From the NCBI RefSeq assembly GCF_020497125.1, contig NC_059082.1, positions 64,248,948 to 64,312,947 on the forward strand: DNA of 64,000 nt, written 5' to 3'. Shown piece by piece: positions 13,398-25,400 of the stretch (position 1 is its first letter; each line of letters begins with the position of its first letter). The position numbers were made by a program, and so were the translations under genes. This stretch comes from Mauremys mutica (Eukaryota > Chordata > Testudines > Geoemydidae). The notes under the pieces were generated by a model. The model made no database searches, was not told the origin of the DNA, and was given only the letters and a program-made list of their open reading frames with translations.

Positions 13398-14780
13398 GAG
13401 TCCAAGGCCAGTAGGGATCATTGTGATCATTCATGCTGACCACCCTGTATAGCACAGGTCACAGAACTTCCCCCAAAATAATTCCTAGAGCAGATCGTTT
13501 AGAAATGCATCCAAGCTTGATTTAAAAAATGGCCGGTGATAAGAGAAGCCACCACAACCCTTGGTAAATTGTTCCAACGGTGAATTACTCACCATTTAAA
13601 AACCTTACCAAATTTCCCATCTGAATGTCTAGCTTCAAGCTCCAGGCATTGGATCATATTTAGAACCCTACCAATTTCATGGTCATAAGATTTCAAATTG
13701 TAAATTTCATGATTTGAGCTATTTAAATTTGAAATTTTAGTGTTTGTAATTGTAGGGGTCCTGACCCAAAAAGAGTTGGGAGGGGTGTTTTTGCTGACAG
13801 TGGTGCTGCCTTCAGAGTTGAGCAGCTGGAGAGCAGCAGCTGCTGGCCAGGAGCCCAGCTCTGAAGGCAGAGCCACTACCAGCAGCAGCGCAGAAGCGAG
13901 GATGGCATGGTATGGTATTGCCCCCTTTACTTCTGCGCTGCTGCCTGCAGAGCTGGGCCCTCAGTCAGCAGCTACCACTCTCCGGCTGCCCAGCTCTGAA
14001 GTCAGTGCAGAAGACACCCACCCCCCCCAATAACTTTGTGACCCCCATGCAACTGTTTTGATTCAAGACCCCAAATTTGAGAAATGCTGGTCTCTCCTGT
14101 GAAATCTGTCTAGTATAGGGTAAAAGCACACAAGACCAGCTTTCACAGTTCGGGACACGTTTTTCATGGCTGTGAATTTGGTAGGGCCCTAATCATGTTG
14201 TATCGGTTTCTCTGGTAGATTGAAGAGCCCATTATTAAATATTTGTTCTTCATATAGGCATTTAAGACTAATCAAATCACCCCTTAACCATCTCTGTTCA
14301 TCTAAATAGATGAGCACCTTGAGTCTCACTATAAGGCATGTTTTCTAACCCTTAATCATTCTTGTGGCTCTTCTCTAAACCCTCTCCAATTTATCCACAT
14401 TCTTCTTGACCTGTGGACACCAGAACTGGATACAATATTCCAGCTGCAGTCATATCCAGGCCAAATATAGAGGTAAAATAACCTCTCTACTCCTACTTAA
14501 GATTTCCCCTGTTTATGCATCCCAGGGTTGCTTTAGCTCTTTTGGCCACAGCATCACAGTGGGAGCTCATGTTCATGTGGTTATCCACAATGCCCAAATC
14601 TTTTTCAAAGTCACTGCATCCCAGGATAGTCTCCCATCCTGTAAGTATGGCCTACATTCTTTGTTCCCAGATTGCACATTTACATGTAGCCATATTAAAA
14701 TGCATCATGTGTGCTGGGTAGACTTGGTGTAAGCAATCTAGATAGATCTGAATCAGTGACTTGCGCTTTTCATTATTTAC
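13398..14780 (-). mobile_element. CR1 LINE fragment (antisense), split by a hAT element
   Basis: Read on the minus strand, this is the 3' part of a CR1-type retrotransposon. The 3' end near 13400-13440 resembles the CR1 tail word ATGATCACAATGATCCCTAC. The plus strand from 14340 reads in the familiar CR1 antisense pattern (GACACCAGAACTGGATACAA at about 14415). The segment 13661-14191 is a foreign hAT insertion; the CR1 sequence resumes cleanly after it. No intact reading frame remains. Outer ends are approximate. Confidence 0.7.
13661..14191. mobile_element. Non-autonomous hAT-type element inside CR1
   Basis: Termini TAGAACCCTACCAATTTCAT and GAATTTGGTAGGGCCCTA are inverted repeats. The 8-bp flanks are ATCATATT (13653-13660) and ATCATGTT (14192-14199), a target duplication with one mismatch. 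The interior holds GC-rich CAGCAGC-type sequence with an internal inverted repeat (GCCTTCAGAGTTGAGCAGC and GAGCCCAGCTCTGAAGGC). No transposase coding. Confidence 0.8.
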
Positions 14781-15663
14781 CTGGCTCAGGGCTAAAAATT
14801 GCCATATAGATGTTTTGGACTCTGAAACTTGTGTGAAGGAGGAGAGTCTTGGAACCCAGCCTCCACCCTGAGCTCTAATGTCTGCTCTGCTCTTCTTAGC
14901 CCTGCAGCCCAAGTCCTGTAAGCCAGACTCAATGTACTCTGGCTCTGAGACTCCATGGCAGAGGGGGTGTGGTTTTTTAAAATGTTGTGTAGAAGTACAG
15001 GAAAATGACCATTAACTTTTAGTTATGTGATCAGTTCTGACAGTGTAATATAGAATTCCCCCATGTTGGCTGCAACCCTTTGAGTTTGGAAATTATCTAT
15101 AATGTTTAGAAATTCCAAGGATGTTTCAGTACTGGCAGCATGAGACTTCAATGTGACTGACATATGCTTGATGTCCTCTGATTAGTCTTTTTTCCATTCT
15201 CATTGTAGATAGGTGGCAGTCATCCTTCTGTTTACTCTTGTGATTTGGTGATCTGTAGCAGACACTGACTAATACCTCATCTTGTGCTTTCAACATTGAT
15301 CCATAAGCATTCAGGATCATTTTCTTCTGAGTCATTCACTACTTTGGTCCAGTAGGAAATGTACCATATGTAACCTATGAGTGAGTCTAAGCTAAGGCAA
15401 AATGATGTTGAATAAAAAGTTTTAACGTTTCTAATGTATGGCCATGCAAATTGAAAGGCTTTGTATGAAAGAGGGCTCATACTTTTTTGTTCCCAAGCAA
15501 ACAAATGAGCAAAACCAAAAAATGGCAAACTTATATACAGATAAGCAAGAGGGTGGGTTGCCAGAATGTGTAGCACCAGCCACGTAACACTAAAGCTACT
15601 AAATAAGGCAAAACTGTAATATCCCTGTACGATTGCATTACAGGACTTATTTCTATATTTCAG
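14781..15663 (+). other. SNN: End of the intron preceding the SNN coding exon
   Basis: Non-coding sequence that ends in a pyrimidine-rich tract and the acceptor TTTCTATATTTCAG at 15650-15663. No other exon is recognisable in it. Confidence 0.6.
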
Positions 15664-15673
15664 GAGTTCCAAG

Positions 15674-15700
15674 ATGCCACTTCAGACATCTCAAAATTGA
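15674..15700 (+). other. Short upstream ORF in the SNN 5' UTR
   Basis: ATG at 15674 opens an 8-codon frame (MPLQTSQN) ending in TGA at 15698-15700. It is out of frame with stannin and ends 56 nt before its start codon. It could reduce or regulate stannin translation by reinitiation. Whether it is translated cannot be judged from sequence. Confidence 0.45.
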
Positions 15701-15756
15701 TAGCAAGGACTGAAGAACTATCTTTAAGACCTGATAATTTTCCTGAAATACTGACC

Positions 15757-16020
15757 ATGTCTATTATGGATCACAGCCCTACCACTGGAGTGGTGACTGT
15801 AATAGTCATTCTGATTGCTATTGCTGCTCTCGGTGCCTTGATATTGGGCTGCTGGTGTTACCTGCGTCTGCAAAGGATCAGCCAATCTGAAGATGAAGAG
15901 AGCATTGTGGGAGAAGGAGAAACCAAAGAGCCTTTTCTTTTGGTGCAGTATTCTGCTAAAGGACCTTGTGTAGAGAGAAAAGCAAAGCTGACTCCTAATG
16001 GCACAGAAATTCATAGCTAA
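15757..16020 (+). CDS. SNN: Stannin
   Basis: Complete 87-residue coding sequence in one exon. Stannin is a small membrane protein of mitochondria and other intracellular membranes, linked to sensitivity to trimethyltin. Residues about 10-33 form one hydrophobic transmembrane helix (TTGVVTVIVILIAIAALGAL), ending at the Cys32-Trp-Cys34 pair known to bind dealkylated organotin. A basic/serine segment (RLQRISQSEDEE) and a cytoplasmic C-terminal region (PFLLVQYSAKGPCVERKAK) follow, all almost identical to the mammalian protein. It is one residue shorter than the 88-residue human form, by loss of a residue in the KLTPNG segment. The start at 15757 is chosen because it begins the conserved MSIMDHSP and has ACC before ATG. 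The frame stays open upstream to the splice acceptor but has no in-frame ATG. It converges with TXNDC11, as in human 16p13.13. Confidence 0.97.
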   Translation: MSIMDHSPTTGVVTVIVILIAIAALGALILGCWCYLRLQRISQSEDEESIVGEGETKEPFLLVQYSAKGPCVERKAKLTPNGTEIHS

Positions 16021-18543
16021 CTTCAACCAGCACAGATGTGTATCTGGACTACACTTAAGATGTCTGTAATCAGCAGAACTGATACTGTGAAGAAATTGGA
16101 CATACATACTGCTCTCTCTTAAAACACCTTGAGATAAGACTTCAGAGTTATGGTTTTGTTGGTTTGCCACTGCATGCACTGAGAAACTATACTATCCATC
16201 AATCCTGTATTTTAACGCCTTAGTGCTAAGAGGTGACTTCTCTGGTATAAAGTCCATTGCTGGCAATGGACATGCAGGGATATGCTGGCATGAAAAAACT
16301 AATTGCATTTTTGTTACTTGAATGTTTAGCTGAGCCTATTTTGATGGAACTACTACTGTAATGTGAACTACTTAAAACTGTGAACTGTAAATAGGCTGCC
16401 AGGAGTTCTGGCTTTTTGTTATCCAGCATATGGAAGTGGTATGAAGTTATTCTTAGTAACACACATTTGGACTTCTGAGCCACATGATTACAGATCGGAT
16501 GCCAGACCTTCAAAACCAAATCTGCAGTTAAAGCCTGTTTCTGCTATGAAGTTCTGAGTGAATAACTATAAAGACAGAATGGTTGCTTTTTAGTTTTTGT
16601 TTTTAAACCTCTTATGGGACTGATTCAGAACACTTTCCCTGAATGCAGGTATATATAATCTCATTAAGGTGTTTGAGGCAGAAAGAATAGGGGTTATAAG
16701 GAAGGAACTGTACCTCTCTTCCTTTAGGGTATATTATGCTGTTATCAGCTAATACTGTGATTGTCCTAGCCATGTAGCTACTGCAAGGAAACTGCCATTT
16801 TAGCAGATTCCAATCTGGGAACTAATGATGGCTACTTTATGCATGGTCCAGAAGGTTTCCAGTGGAGTTAAAAATAGCAGTAGAGCAGATCTTTCCCTCC
16901 TGTTAGCAAGCATGTTAATTACAGAAGTGGTGTTTTCACTAGAACTGGCATTAATGTAACTTTCTCCCCCCGCCCCCCAACCACTGTTTATGTGTGTACC
17001 TAGTAGCTGGGACATATGTAAACATGAAGCTAAACAGCCAACTGTGCAAACTGTTTTTAGTCTAGATACCAAATTGTCTACAGTTAATGTATTTTGTAGG
17101 TAAGGGTTTTTTTTTATTCTTAACTTACAAGACAGATTTCTGTCTGCCCTGTAACAGCTAACTAAATTTTGGGTGTGTTGGGGAAGGGATAGAGGGAGGG
17201 GAAAATTGTTTGTGGGTGGGGTAGAGCTTTTTTTAAAAAAAAAAATTGGTGCAATCTGAAGTACCTTCACACAGAGGCCCCACATTTCCTAACCTTTCCC
17301 TTCTCTTTACTCAAGAGAAATCTATAACAGGTACTTGGAGTGAAAAATTATAGACCATAAAAGTATCATAGGTTCTGAACAATCATTCAACCATGGCTAA
17401 AATGTTCTAGATTTCCTAACTTTTAGGCCTGCATATTCCACTAACTACCCAGCTTTTGCCCAATCCAGTTTATATGTAGCTAAGGAATTCCTTTAGTTTA
17501 AGTTAAACTCCCTAGCAAACTGAGATGCAAAGGGGGGGAGGGGGTGTACAAGCAGTAGATAATGCAAAAGTTCGACCACCACCATCTGTGTGTGGGGGAA
17601 CAGTTATGCTAAACACTGGTGTGAATGATGGGCTTATACATGGGGAATAACAACACTATTTATTCTTAGCTAGCTTGGCCTTAATGACTTTGTCTGCAAG
17701 CAAATGATAGTCCACTTATGAACTAAATTGCTAGCTCCCTCCAGGACAAGCTGCTGAGTTGCATTCTTATTGCTGTGTGCACTGATTAAACTGAGGCTAG
17801 AAAATGAAGTGTCTTTCACTGCAAAAGCCACAGCTTGGCTAAGCAAATCCATTGCTACTAATGGACGAGCGCTTCCTTCCTCTAAGTGGAGTGTGGAATG
17901 CAACTGCCTAGGGAGGGGGCAAACACTGGGTGGTATATTTACTGGCTCCAAAGATGCCAATTTTAATTTTTCAGTCTATGATCTGAGACACTGGCCTATA
18001 CATGCACGCTGGATTCTTAACTGCATATATGCTGAGCAATCAGTAAGTAGATTTTGCTTGTTTGGGATGCCACACTTTATTCTCCTTCTCCCACTTTTTT
18101 TGGGGGGGGGGGAGAAGGCAGAGGGAACTCTAGTGGGAGACTTGGCATAAGGAGGTTGGATGAGATCATTTGTTCCCCATAAACAGATTTTCATAGATGT
18201 TTCATTCACTTACGATTATAGGTTAATTGTGGAGCATGTAAAAGTGGTATGCAGAGTTGCTGAAATCCTACAACAGGAATGACAGAATATTTTAACCATC
18301 TGACTTTTCTTTCAAGTTTACTAAATAAACAACATTTCCAGTCAATTCTGTAAACAAAGGCAAAATGCAGTGACCATGGCTAACTTCAGCTGTTTCTTAG
18401 AAAAGTATAAATTGTCAAAGTTCCTAAATGAACACTTCCTCTGGGAGCCACGGGAGGAAGCCAGTGCAAAAATTGGTCCCTTAGTAGGAGATGCATCACT
18501 CTGCTGTCCCTGGGAATTTACTATTTTTAATCTAGATTAAATT

Positions 18544-18549
18544 AATAAA
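18544..18549 (+). promoter_or_regulatory. SNN: Alternative SNN poly(A) signal
   Basis: Plus-strand AATAAA about 2.5 kb after the stannin stop codon. Use of this site would avoid overlap with the TXNDC11 transcript. Inferred from the hexamer only. Confidence 0.4.
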
Positions 18550-18687
18550 ATGGCTATCAAATTAGTGCAATAGTAAAGTGGAAAGTGTTTTCCATATCTC
18601 CATTTAGGTTTCAAGATCCGGTAAATTGTTTGTTTGAAGTATTACAGAAATATTCTGGTTTGATTTTTCTAGACAATTGGAAAATAT

Positions 18688-18693
18688 TTTATT
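18688..18693 (-). promoter_or_regulatory. TXNDC11: TXNDC11 poly(A) signal
   Basis: TTTATT on the plus strand is AATAAA on the minus strand, 85 nt beyond the TXNDC11 stop codon. It implies a very short 3' UTR with cleavage near 18660-18678. It is the first canonical hexamer after the stop codon. Confidence 0.6.
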
Positions 18694-18700
18694 TACAACA

Positions 18701-18706
18701 AATAAA
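18701..18706 (+). promoter_or_regulatory. SNN: Distal SNN poly(A) signal
   Basis: Plus-strand AATAAA, 7 bp from the oppositely oriented TXNDC11 hexamer. It is followed by TGT/T-rich sequence (CAGTGTCATTCCTGATTTTT at 18731-18750), a plausible downstream element. Confidence 0.6.
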
Positions 18707-18777
18707 ATTTGCATAAATATCTTCCCAATACAGTGTCATTCCTGATTTTTTTCCCCACCTTCCCACAGCATAAGTAA

Positions 18778-19420
18778 TTACTCTGTCCTGTTTTCTTTAT
18801 GCTCCGTCACTGTGGTATCAATATTGGAAACATCAAGCCTTTCTCTTTCATGTATTCTGTCTATAGCAGTTAGAACTGGCCCAGTATTGTGGGTGGAAAG
18901 TGTCTCCTCTGACTGAATGGATTTCTTGGTTTCATCTCTGTTCTCTAGCTTCCCCTCCATTGCTGCTAGCAAGACTTTTAGTAAAGCATTCTCTGTAAGG
19001 AGGTTTTCTGATGCATCTGCTAATTCTTGAAGCTTCTCAGCCATTTCTTCTAATTCTCTGTTCTTCTGTTCATATAGTGCCTGTAATTGTTCACTGTGGA
19101 GCTGGAGGATACTGTGCTGCTTTTCCAGTGTATGCTTCTGCTGCTGTAGCTTATGTTCTTCTCTTCTGGCTTCAGAAAGTTGGGCTTCCAGCTGATCTTG
19201 AGCCTGGTGTAGTGCACTGACTTCTGATCTCAATTTCTGAATCTCACTCAAGTGGGAGAGATGCTCTTGCTGTAACACTCTCTCTTTCTGTGGACATTCT
19301 TTGGTGCAGGGCTCTGAGTCAGGTGCAGCTGAAGGTAGACTTGAGTAATGTAAAATGAACTTAAGTAGATTAGGAAGAGTAACTGAAAAATCTTCAGGAA
19401 ACTTCACACTTTTGTCCTTC
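18778..19420 (-). CDS. TXNDC11: TXNDC11 terminal coding exon (coiled-coil tail)
   Basis: Starts after the acceptor TTTTCATAG (minus strand) with the last base of an Arg codon, and runs 213 further residues to TAA. Residues from [19 protein letters not shown] finish the thioredoxin-like domain. A stretch with heptad character follows ([20 protein letters not shown] through [17 protein letters not shown]), rich in Gln, Glu and Leu, forming a coiled coil. The end KENRTE matches the conserved C terminus. The plus-strand open frame in the same DNA (19011-19220) is a shadow. Confidence 0.95.
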
Positions 19421-22400
19421 CTATGAAAACATACAGGTAGATTAGTGCATTTCAAATGTCTTTGGCTATTTGTCTGAACACTGTAATTTGGTTTAGATTT
19501 TAAACAGCAGATATGAAAATTAAATCTGTAGAGGTCACTTCTATTTAACTACCATTCTGTACACCTAATTTTAAGCAAGAGAATCCTTATGCCTTTTTCC
19601 ATAATATAACCTACACCTACATTGTGGAGGGGCAAATTAAGATAGCTGATTTTTTTTTTTCATGCTTCCAAAAATTAATTCTCCACATTAGGACACAGCC
19701 TGCTAGTAGCTGTATGCTTTCAGTTTCATTAGATAAACCTCATTAAGTTTCTTTCCTGACTTCAGAGAGGTAATAAATCACAATTTGAGGTTTTTAAAAA
19801 AAATATCTTTAGTTTTTTGCAATGCAACACTACTTAAACAGTACTTTAAGTTAACATGAATACAGTGATAAGCCAGTTATAGATCTCATCTTCATCCTCA
19901 TGCCAATACCACTGAAGACTCCATTAACAAAGTAGAGGAAGAAAAAAGTTTACACTAAGTATTCTGAACCATACACTACACTACTTTCACTCAGCAAGAA
20001 GCATTCTAAAGCTGTCAGTATCTGCTACCAATACTGATGGCTTTAGAGCATAGTTACATTAACAACTAATACTTCAGAAACCGATGTCATTTTAGCAAGC
20101 AATAGCTTCTATTTTGTCATCCTACTATTTGGTGAAAACAAATAGAGGTTGGAAGATGGCTAAAACTGATTTAGTATATAACATGAGACAGAGCTTGACT
20201 TCACAATATCTCCTTGTAAAAAACTTGATTTTTCAAACAGACTTGATGCCAGTTTTCCTCTAGTAAACTTGTCTTAAGTTTTACTTGATGCATGGACTAG
20301 CCAAAATCTCTTGTCCAAGACTACTACTCCCTCAAAGGCATTTCTTCAAAAGCAGCTTCTCTCTCTCCCCCTGCCCCCCAAACTACAGCCTGCCCTTCCT
20401 ACCACTAGAATACCATGCATACAATTCTGGAAGCTTAGACTCAGTAGTGTTGCAAGCAAAATTTGACTTACTGTACACAACAGGATGGGAACTAATTTTT
20501 CCATCACTACCTCAAAATGTTGAGGCCCAAACTTATAATGGATTACAGTAGATCTATTCCCCCTTCTGTCAGAATTGTCCACTTATTTGAAAGCTACTTA
20601 TCTAGCATCTATCACCACCTACACCACTCAGACATCACTTAATTCAGTATGGCTTAATGGCGGATCAAGCAAACCATTGCTGGAGCATTTTATAACTGGT
20701 CCATGGACTACAGTGGCAGGCAGGTTACATGTCTATAATTCAAGACAGTATTAGATCTGTTTTCTAGTCATCGGAATCCTGCCTATAGTAAAGGGGCTAC
20801 CTCATTTGTTGTACTCTAGCCCCTCAGTTGATCTGTTAAGGTTACTAAGAATCCCTAGACTTGTTTGAGGGGGCAAATGATGTTTCTCTGCTCTGGAACT
20901 TGCTTTTGCTCTTTGCTCACCCATTCTAGTTCAGAAAAACCCAACTTTAACAACCTTCAAGGTAAACTGTAGGGCTTAAATACATGCTTCCTCAGGAAAT
21001 GGGGCTGAAGAGGTGACTCTTACGTGGGGGGGGGGGAGGGCAGTAGTGTTGACATTTAATTTGCAGGTGCAATTAAAAAAGCCTTAGTGTTCTACAAGCT
21101 GATAATATATCTTGCATCTAAAGGCAACTTTCATTCTGCTTAAACAATTCTGACAGAAGTATAAGCCTCCTAACTCAATGTTATCAAAGTAGTTGAAACC
21201 TAGTCCTTGGTCCTTCATTTTTAAAAATCTAAGATGCAAGAAAAAAAATCCTTTAGTTTCACTGTACTTAAGGCACACCCCTAGACATTTAGTTTACAAT
21301 TTTTTTTGGAAACTGAATTTATACACTAGGCCATTGTATCCAAGACAGCAAATGGAGCTATTCCTAGAGGACAAGGCTTTTCTGATTCAATATTTCCAAA
21401 GGCTTAGTGCTTTACAAACACACAGCACTATAGCAAATCTAAACTCTGACTGAGAACTGCCTGCTAAATAAAGACATAATTGGTAATAAATTAAAATCCT
21501 CCTTCCAAAGCAGCAGAAGTTGTGTAGTTTGTGTCAAAGTTTCCTGTTGTAGAAACACCAATTTGACAACTTAGTTCCAGGGAAAACATTATAGTACACT
21601 TTATGATGCAATGTTCATTTCCCAAATCAATAAGTAGAGTATACAGGCTACCAGAAAACTTCCAACCCTTGTTTCTGAAGTGAGTATTCCTAGGGAAGAA
21701 AAATGAATCATTGCCTCTTCCATTCTGTGAGAGAGGTAAATATGCTCCTAAAGCTCAGGCTTAGTTTGAGACCCTGCTATGAAGTATAAGCCAGTATTCA
21801 ATCTGAAAGACTGAACGCTAACAAAACAAAAACTTAACTGGTGAGTGAAATAGCAGAGACATACTGCCCATGGCACAGTAACAAATGGAGATTCTTTAAG
21901 TGCATCAGAATTACCCCTTTTCAGTGTGCATTGCTGCTCAGCTTAAACTATTTAAACTTACTGCTCAATTTGATACTTTTACATTTTTTCCCAACATTCA
22001 CCCCTGTAGTGGTACTACAGCCAATCCAAGGAACACAGAGATGATGCTCCACCTCTAAGTTCCTGTAGTGCTATCCTATGCCTGACTTCTACACGAAAAA
22101 CAGAACTTGAAGCTTAGCACAGGTAGGTACAGATAAACAGCTGGTCTGCAGCACTATTTCTGACTGGTTTCCCTGAAAGAGCCGACCTCAAGAAGCAACC
22201 TCAATAAGTTCAGTGAAAAGCTTGTAAAATCATAACCTATTATTATCTCATAATGAAGAACTTGATTTTGTGTGTGTGTTGAGCTCAGAATGGAAATGAC
22301 CCAGCTGCCCCGTTTCCCGGAAACCCAATAGATACACGCTATTAAAGGAAAATGACAATTGAAAGAGCTGTTTTTATCCCTTCATTTCCCTCAGTGCCTC

Positions 22401-25400
22401 ATTTTGTTTTTGAATGAAAGCATAAGTGCCTTCCCATTTAAATTCTTCTTGAAAGGAAACATTAAGCACCTTTCAGGGCTTAGAATAAAAGCACAGGTAT
22501 GAATGAGCAGAACTTGGGCCACAGAAGCATACAATCCAAATCTAGGGAATCTGCCTGCATTTGAGGGTAGAGGACAGAATTTGGGCCTAAGTTTACAACA
22601 ATCATATTTTCTCCTGGTTGAGCAGTGTGTCAAATTCTAAACAGGTAAATAAAAGGGAAGCTTTTTGAAAGCTGTTTTAATTTCCTTAACTCTAGAACAA
22701 GTCACAAGTAGCCAGCCCCTCCCCCCCTGTTAGATTTATGAAAGGGAACAAAATGCTAACCCAGCTTTTATAAAGGAAATGGTTGTGTAATGCCCTTCAA
22801 CCATAAAACAATTGTGTAGTAATCCTTTTCTGGTGTATATTAAAGCAATATGTAGAGTGCCATAAGAAAAAGGGTTAAATGTCAGCAAGAATTAAGTTTT
22901 CCTTTATTTAGAGGGTAATGGAGGAGGAAGGGGTTGCTGCAGAAAATTTAGTTACTCTGATGTGTTAAGAAACCAGTTCAACAACAGTCATAAAATACTG
23001 ACTCCTTACTTTATAATGGAGGAACCAGATTAAATGTCCCTCTAAAGAAAATCTGAGATTTTTCTTTTCTGCTTTGTAAGAATTTGAGTTTTAAGATCTA
23101 GGTGTCCAAAGCACTGACGACTGTGGTCAGAAGCCTGTGGTAGGGCAATATTAATGAAGAGGGTTTCTTTCTTTATTTAATTTTCTGCAGCCACAGACTT
23201 ACAGAAGCTACCACTCAAACTTTCTATTTTAAAACAAAGTGTATGAAACATAGCAAGGCCCTATTCCACCATGTTAATGAGCAAGGAAAGCCTTCTGTTT
23301 AAGAGTAAATGCTATTGCACTTCAGCTGAAGGGAAAGGAAGATTCTCTCCTACTCTTGTCCTTGCCCTAAGCAGATTACTGGAATATGCAGTATTCAGTC
23401 CTGTATGTCATTTTAATAGAAAACCACACTTGCAAATGCTCAACAACAATCATAACCATACTGCGTTTTCCTTGGGTGGGTTTTTAAGTTGCAGGTACCC
23501 AACAAAATGGCACAGTTCGGTTCGAAACAGACCCAGTTTAAAGGGTTATATAGTAGGTTACAATTTTACACTGTTAATAAAAATGTTGAAGTAATTTGTG
23601 GTTTTTAGTATCTAAAGAAACATTTTTGAATGGAAAAAAAATATACACCTCCCCCACCCCCCCGCCCTCAAGCTTTTTCACCTTTAATATGGTGAAGATA
23701 AAATATCTCTTACTATAGAACAGTGATTTTTCTGAATAGAGGTAACTGGTTTTATACAAGTTTGCCTTAATTCAACTCTAAGTGAGGTAACAAAGGAAAC
23801 ATCCAGTCCAAAGTGTACTTTCCCCTTTATACTAGATCTCATACTATACAGTTTCCAGATAAAAAAAACTTGTTACCACCTACTGGAAATTAATGGGGAA
23901 CTGTCATATTTCCACAATTCTAATCAGGAATATCTGTGCTTAAGACAAGTACTAAGCCTGGGGTACACTTTTATATATTAACCAGCAAAATCCTGTTTGT
24001 TTATTAGATACAAATCTGAGATTTATTGAGACAATGTTAAAGTTGTTGAGGAGAACTGGGCATGGGACTCGCTATCTTATGCTGCAGAACTGAGTCGGCA
24101 ATGTGATGTGGCCGTTAAAAAAGCTAATGCGGTCTTGGGATGCATTAGGCGAGGTATTTCTAGTAGAGATAGGGAGGTGCTAGTCCCGTTATACAAGGCG
24201 TTGGTGAGACCTCATTTGGAGTACTGTGTGCAGTTTTGGTCTCCCATGTTTAAGAAGGATGAATTCAAACTGGAACGGGTACAAAGAAGGGCCACTAGAA
24301 TGATCCGAGGAATGGAAAGCCTGTCGTATGAAAGGAGACTTGAGGAGCTCGGTTTGTTTTCCTTAACCAAAAGAAGGTTGAGAGGAGATATGATTGCTCT
24401 CTTTAAATATATCAGAGGGATAAATACCAGGGAGGGAGAGGAATTATTTCAGCTCAGTACTAATGTGGACACGAGAACAAATGGATATAAGTTGGCAGTC
24501 GGGAAGTTTCGGCTTGAAATTAGACGAAGGTTTCTAACCATCAGGGGAGTGAAATTCTGGAACAGCCTACCGAGGAAAACAGTGGGGGCGAAGGACCTCT
24601 CTGGCTTTAAGATTAAGCTTGATAAGTTTATGGAGGGAATGGTTTGATAGGATAACGTGATTTAGTCAATAGGTCAATAACTTGCCACCACTGGTAATTA
24701 GTACCGAGGGTCAATGTTGGGATATTGAAAATCTTTTTCCTGAGTGTCTGGCTTGAGTGTCTTGCCCACATACTCGGGGTTCAGCTGATCGCCATATTTG
24801 GGGTCGGGAAGGAATTTTCCTCCAGGGTAGATTGGCAGTGGCCCTGGAGGTTTTTCGCCTTCCTCCGCAGCATGGGGCAGGGGTCACTTGCTGGAGGATT
24901 ATCTGCTACTTGAAGTCTTTAAAAAATCAGGATTTGGGGACTTCAACAGCTGAGTGAAGGGAGAGAATTATTTCAGGAGTGGGTGGGTCAGCTTTTGTGG
25001 CCCGCATCTTGCGGGAGGTCAGACTAGATGATCATAATGGTCCCTTCTGATCTTAAGTTCTATGATTCACTGGAGAGAGAAACAACTCGTATATTCAGGA
25101 ACTCCAGCTGTGATCATAATCCTTCTGTCCAAATTCAGAGATTTCTTGAAAAGCACCAGCTGCACTCTTTTCTACAAAGTTCCTTTGTTTGCCAAATCAG
25201 TAACGGGCTTTACAGCATGTAATAGGCACACAGTGTGACCCATCAAATTGGATAAACTCGTGTTGATCACGCTGAGGAAGTATTGAGAGGGGAAGCCTGG
25301 CTGTGAGTGAATCAAAGTGAGATGGGTAAAAGCATTACATGCGGAATGCACCCAAAATGGACTATTCTGAAAGAAGAAAGATACAACACGGTAGCCCAGT

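Larger units (their letters stand above)
15664..18725 (+). other. SNN: SNN terminal exon (mRNA extent) with long 3' UTR
   Basis: The exon starts after the acceptor at 15663 and includes 93 nt of 5' UTR, the coding sequence, and a 3' UTR of about 2.7 kb. Candidate poly(A) signals are AATAAA at 18544-18549 and AATAAA at 18701-18706. The latter would place cleavage near 18715-18735, just before the TXNDC11 stop codon on the other strand. The intron upstream of a single coding exon matches the known SNN structure. The UTR holds no recognised transposon and has G-runs near 17531 and 18098. The 3' boundary is inferred from the hexamer. Confidence 0.75.

Noticed and set aside
1..15663. A LITAF exon, expected beside SNN by synteny
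   Set aside because: No LITAF-domain coding (CxxC...HxCxxC pattern) was seen on either strand. LITAF probably lies left of the window.
15697..15756. A 20-residue N-terminal extension of stannin
   Set aside because: It would need a TTG start. There is no in-frame ATG between the splice acceptor and 15757, and the conserved protein begins at MSIMDHSP.
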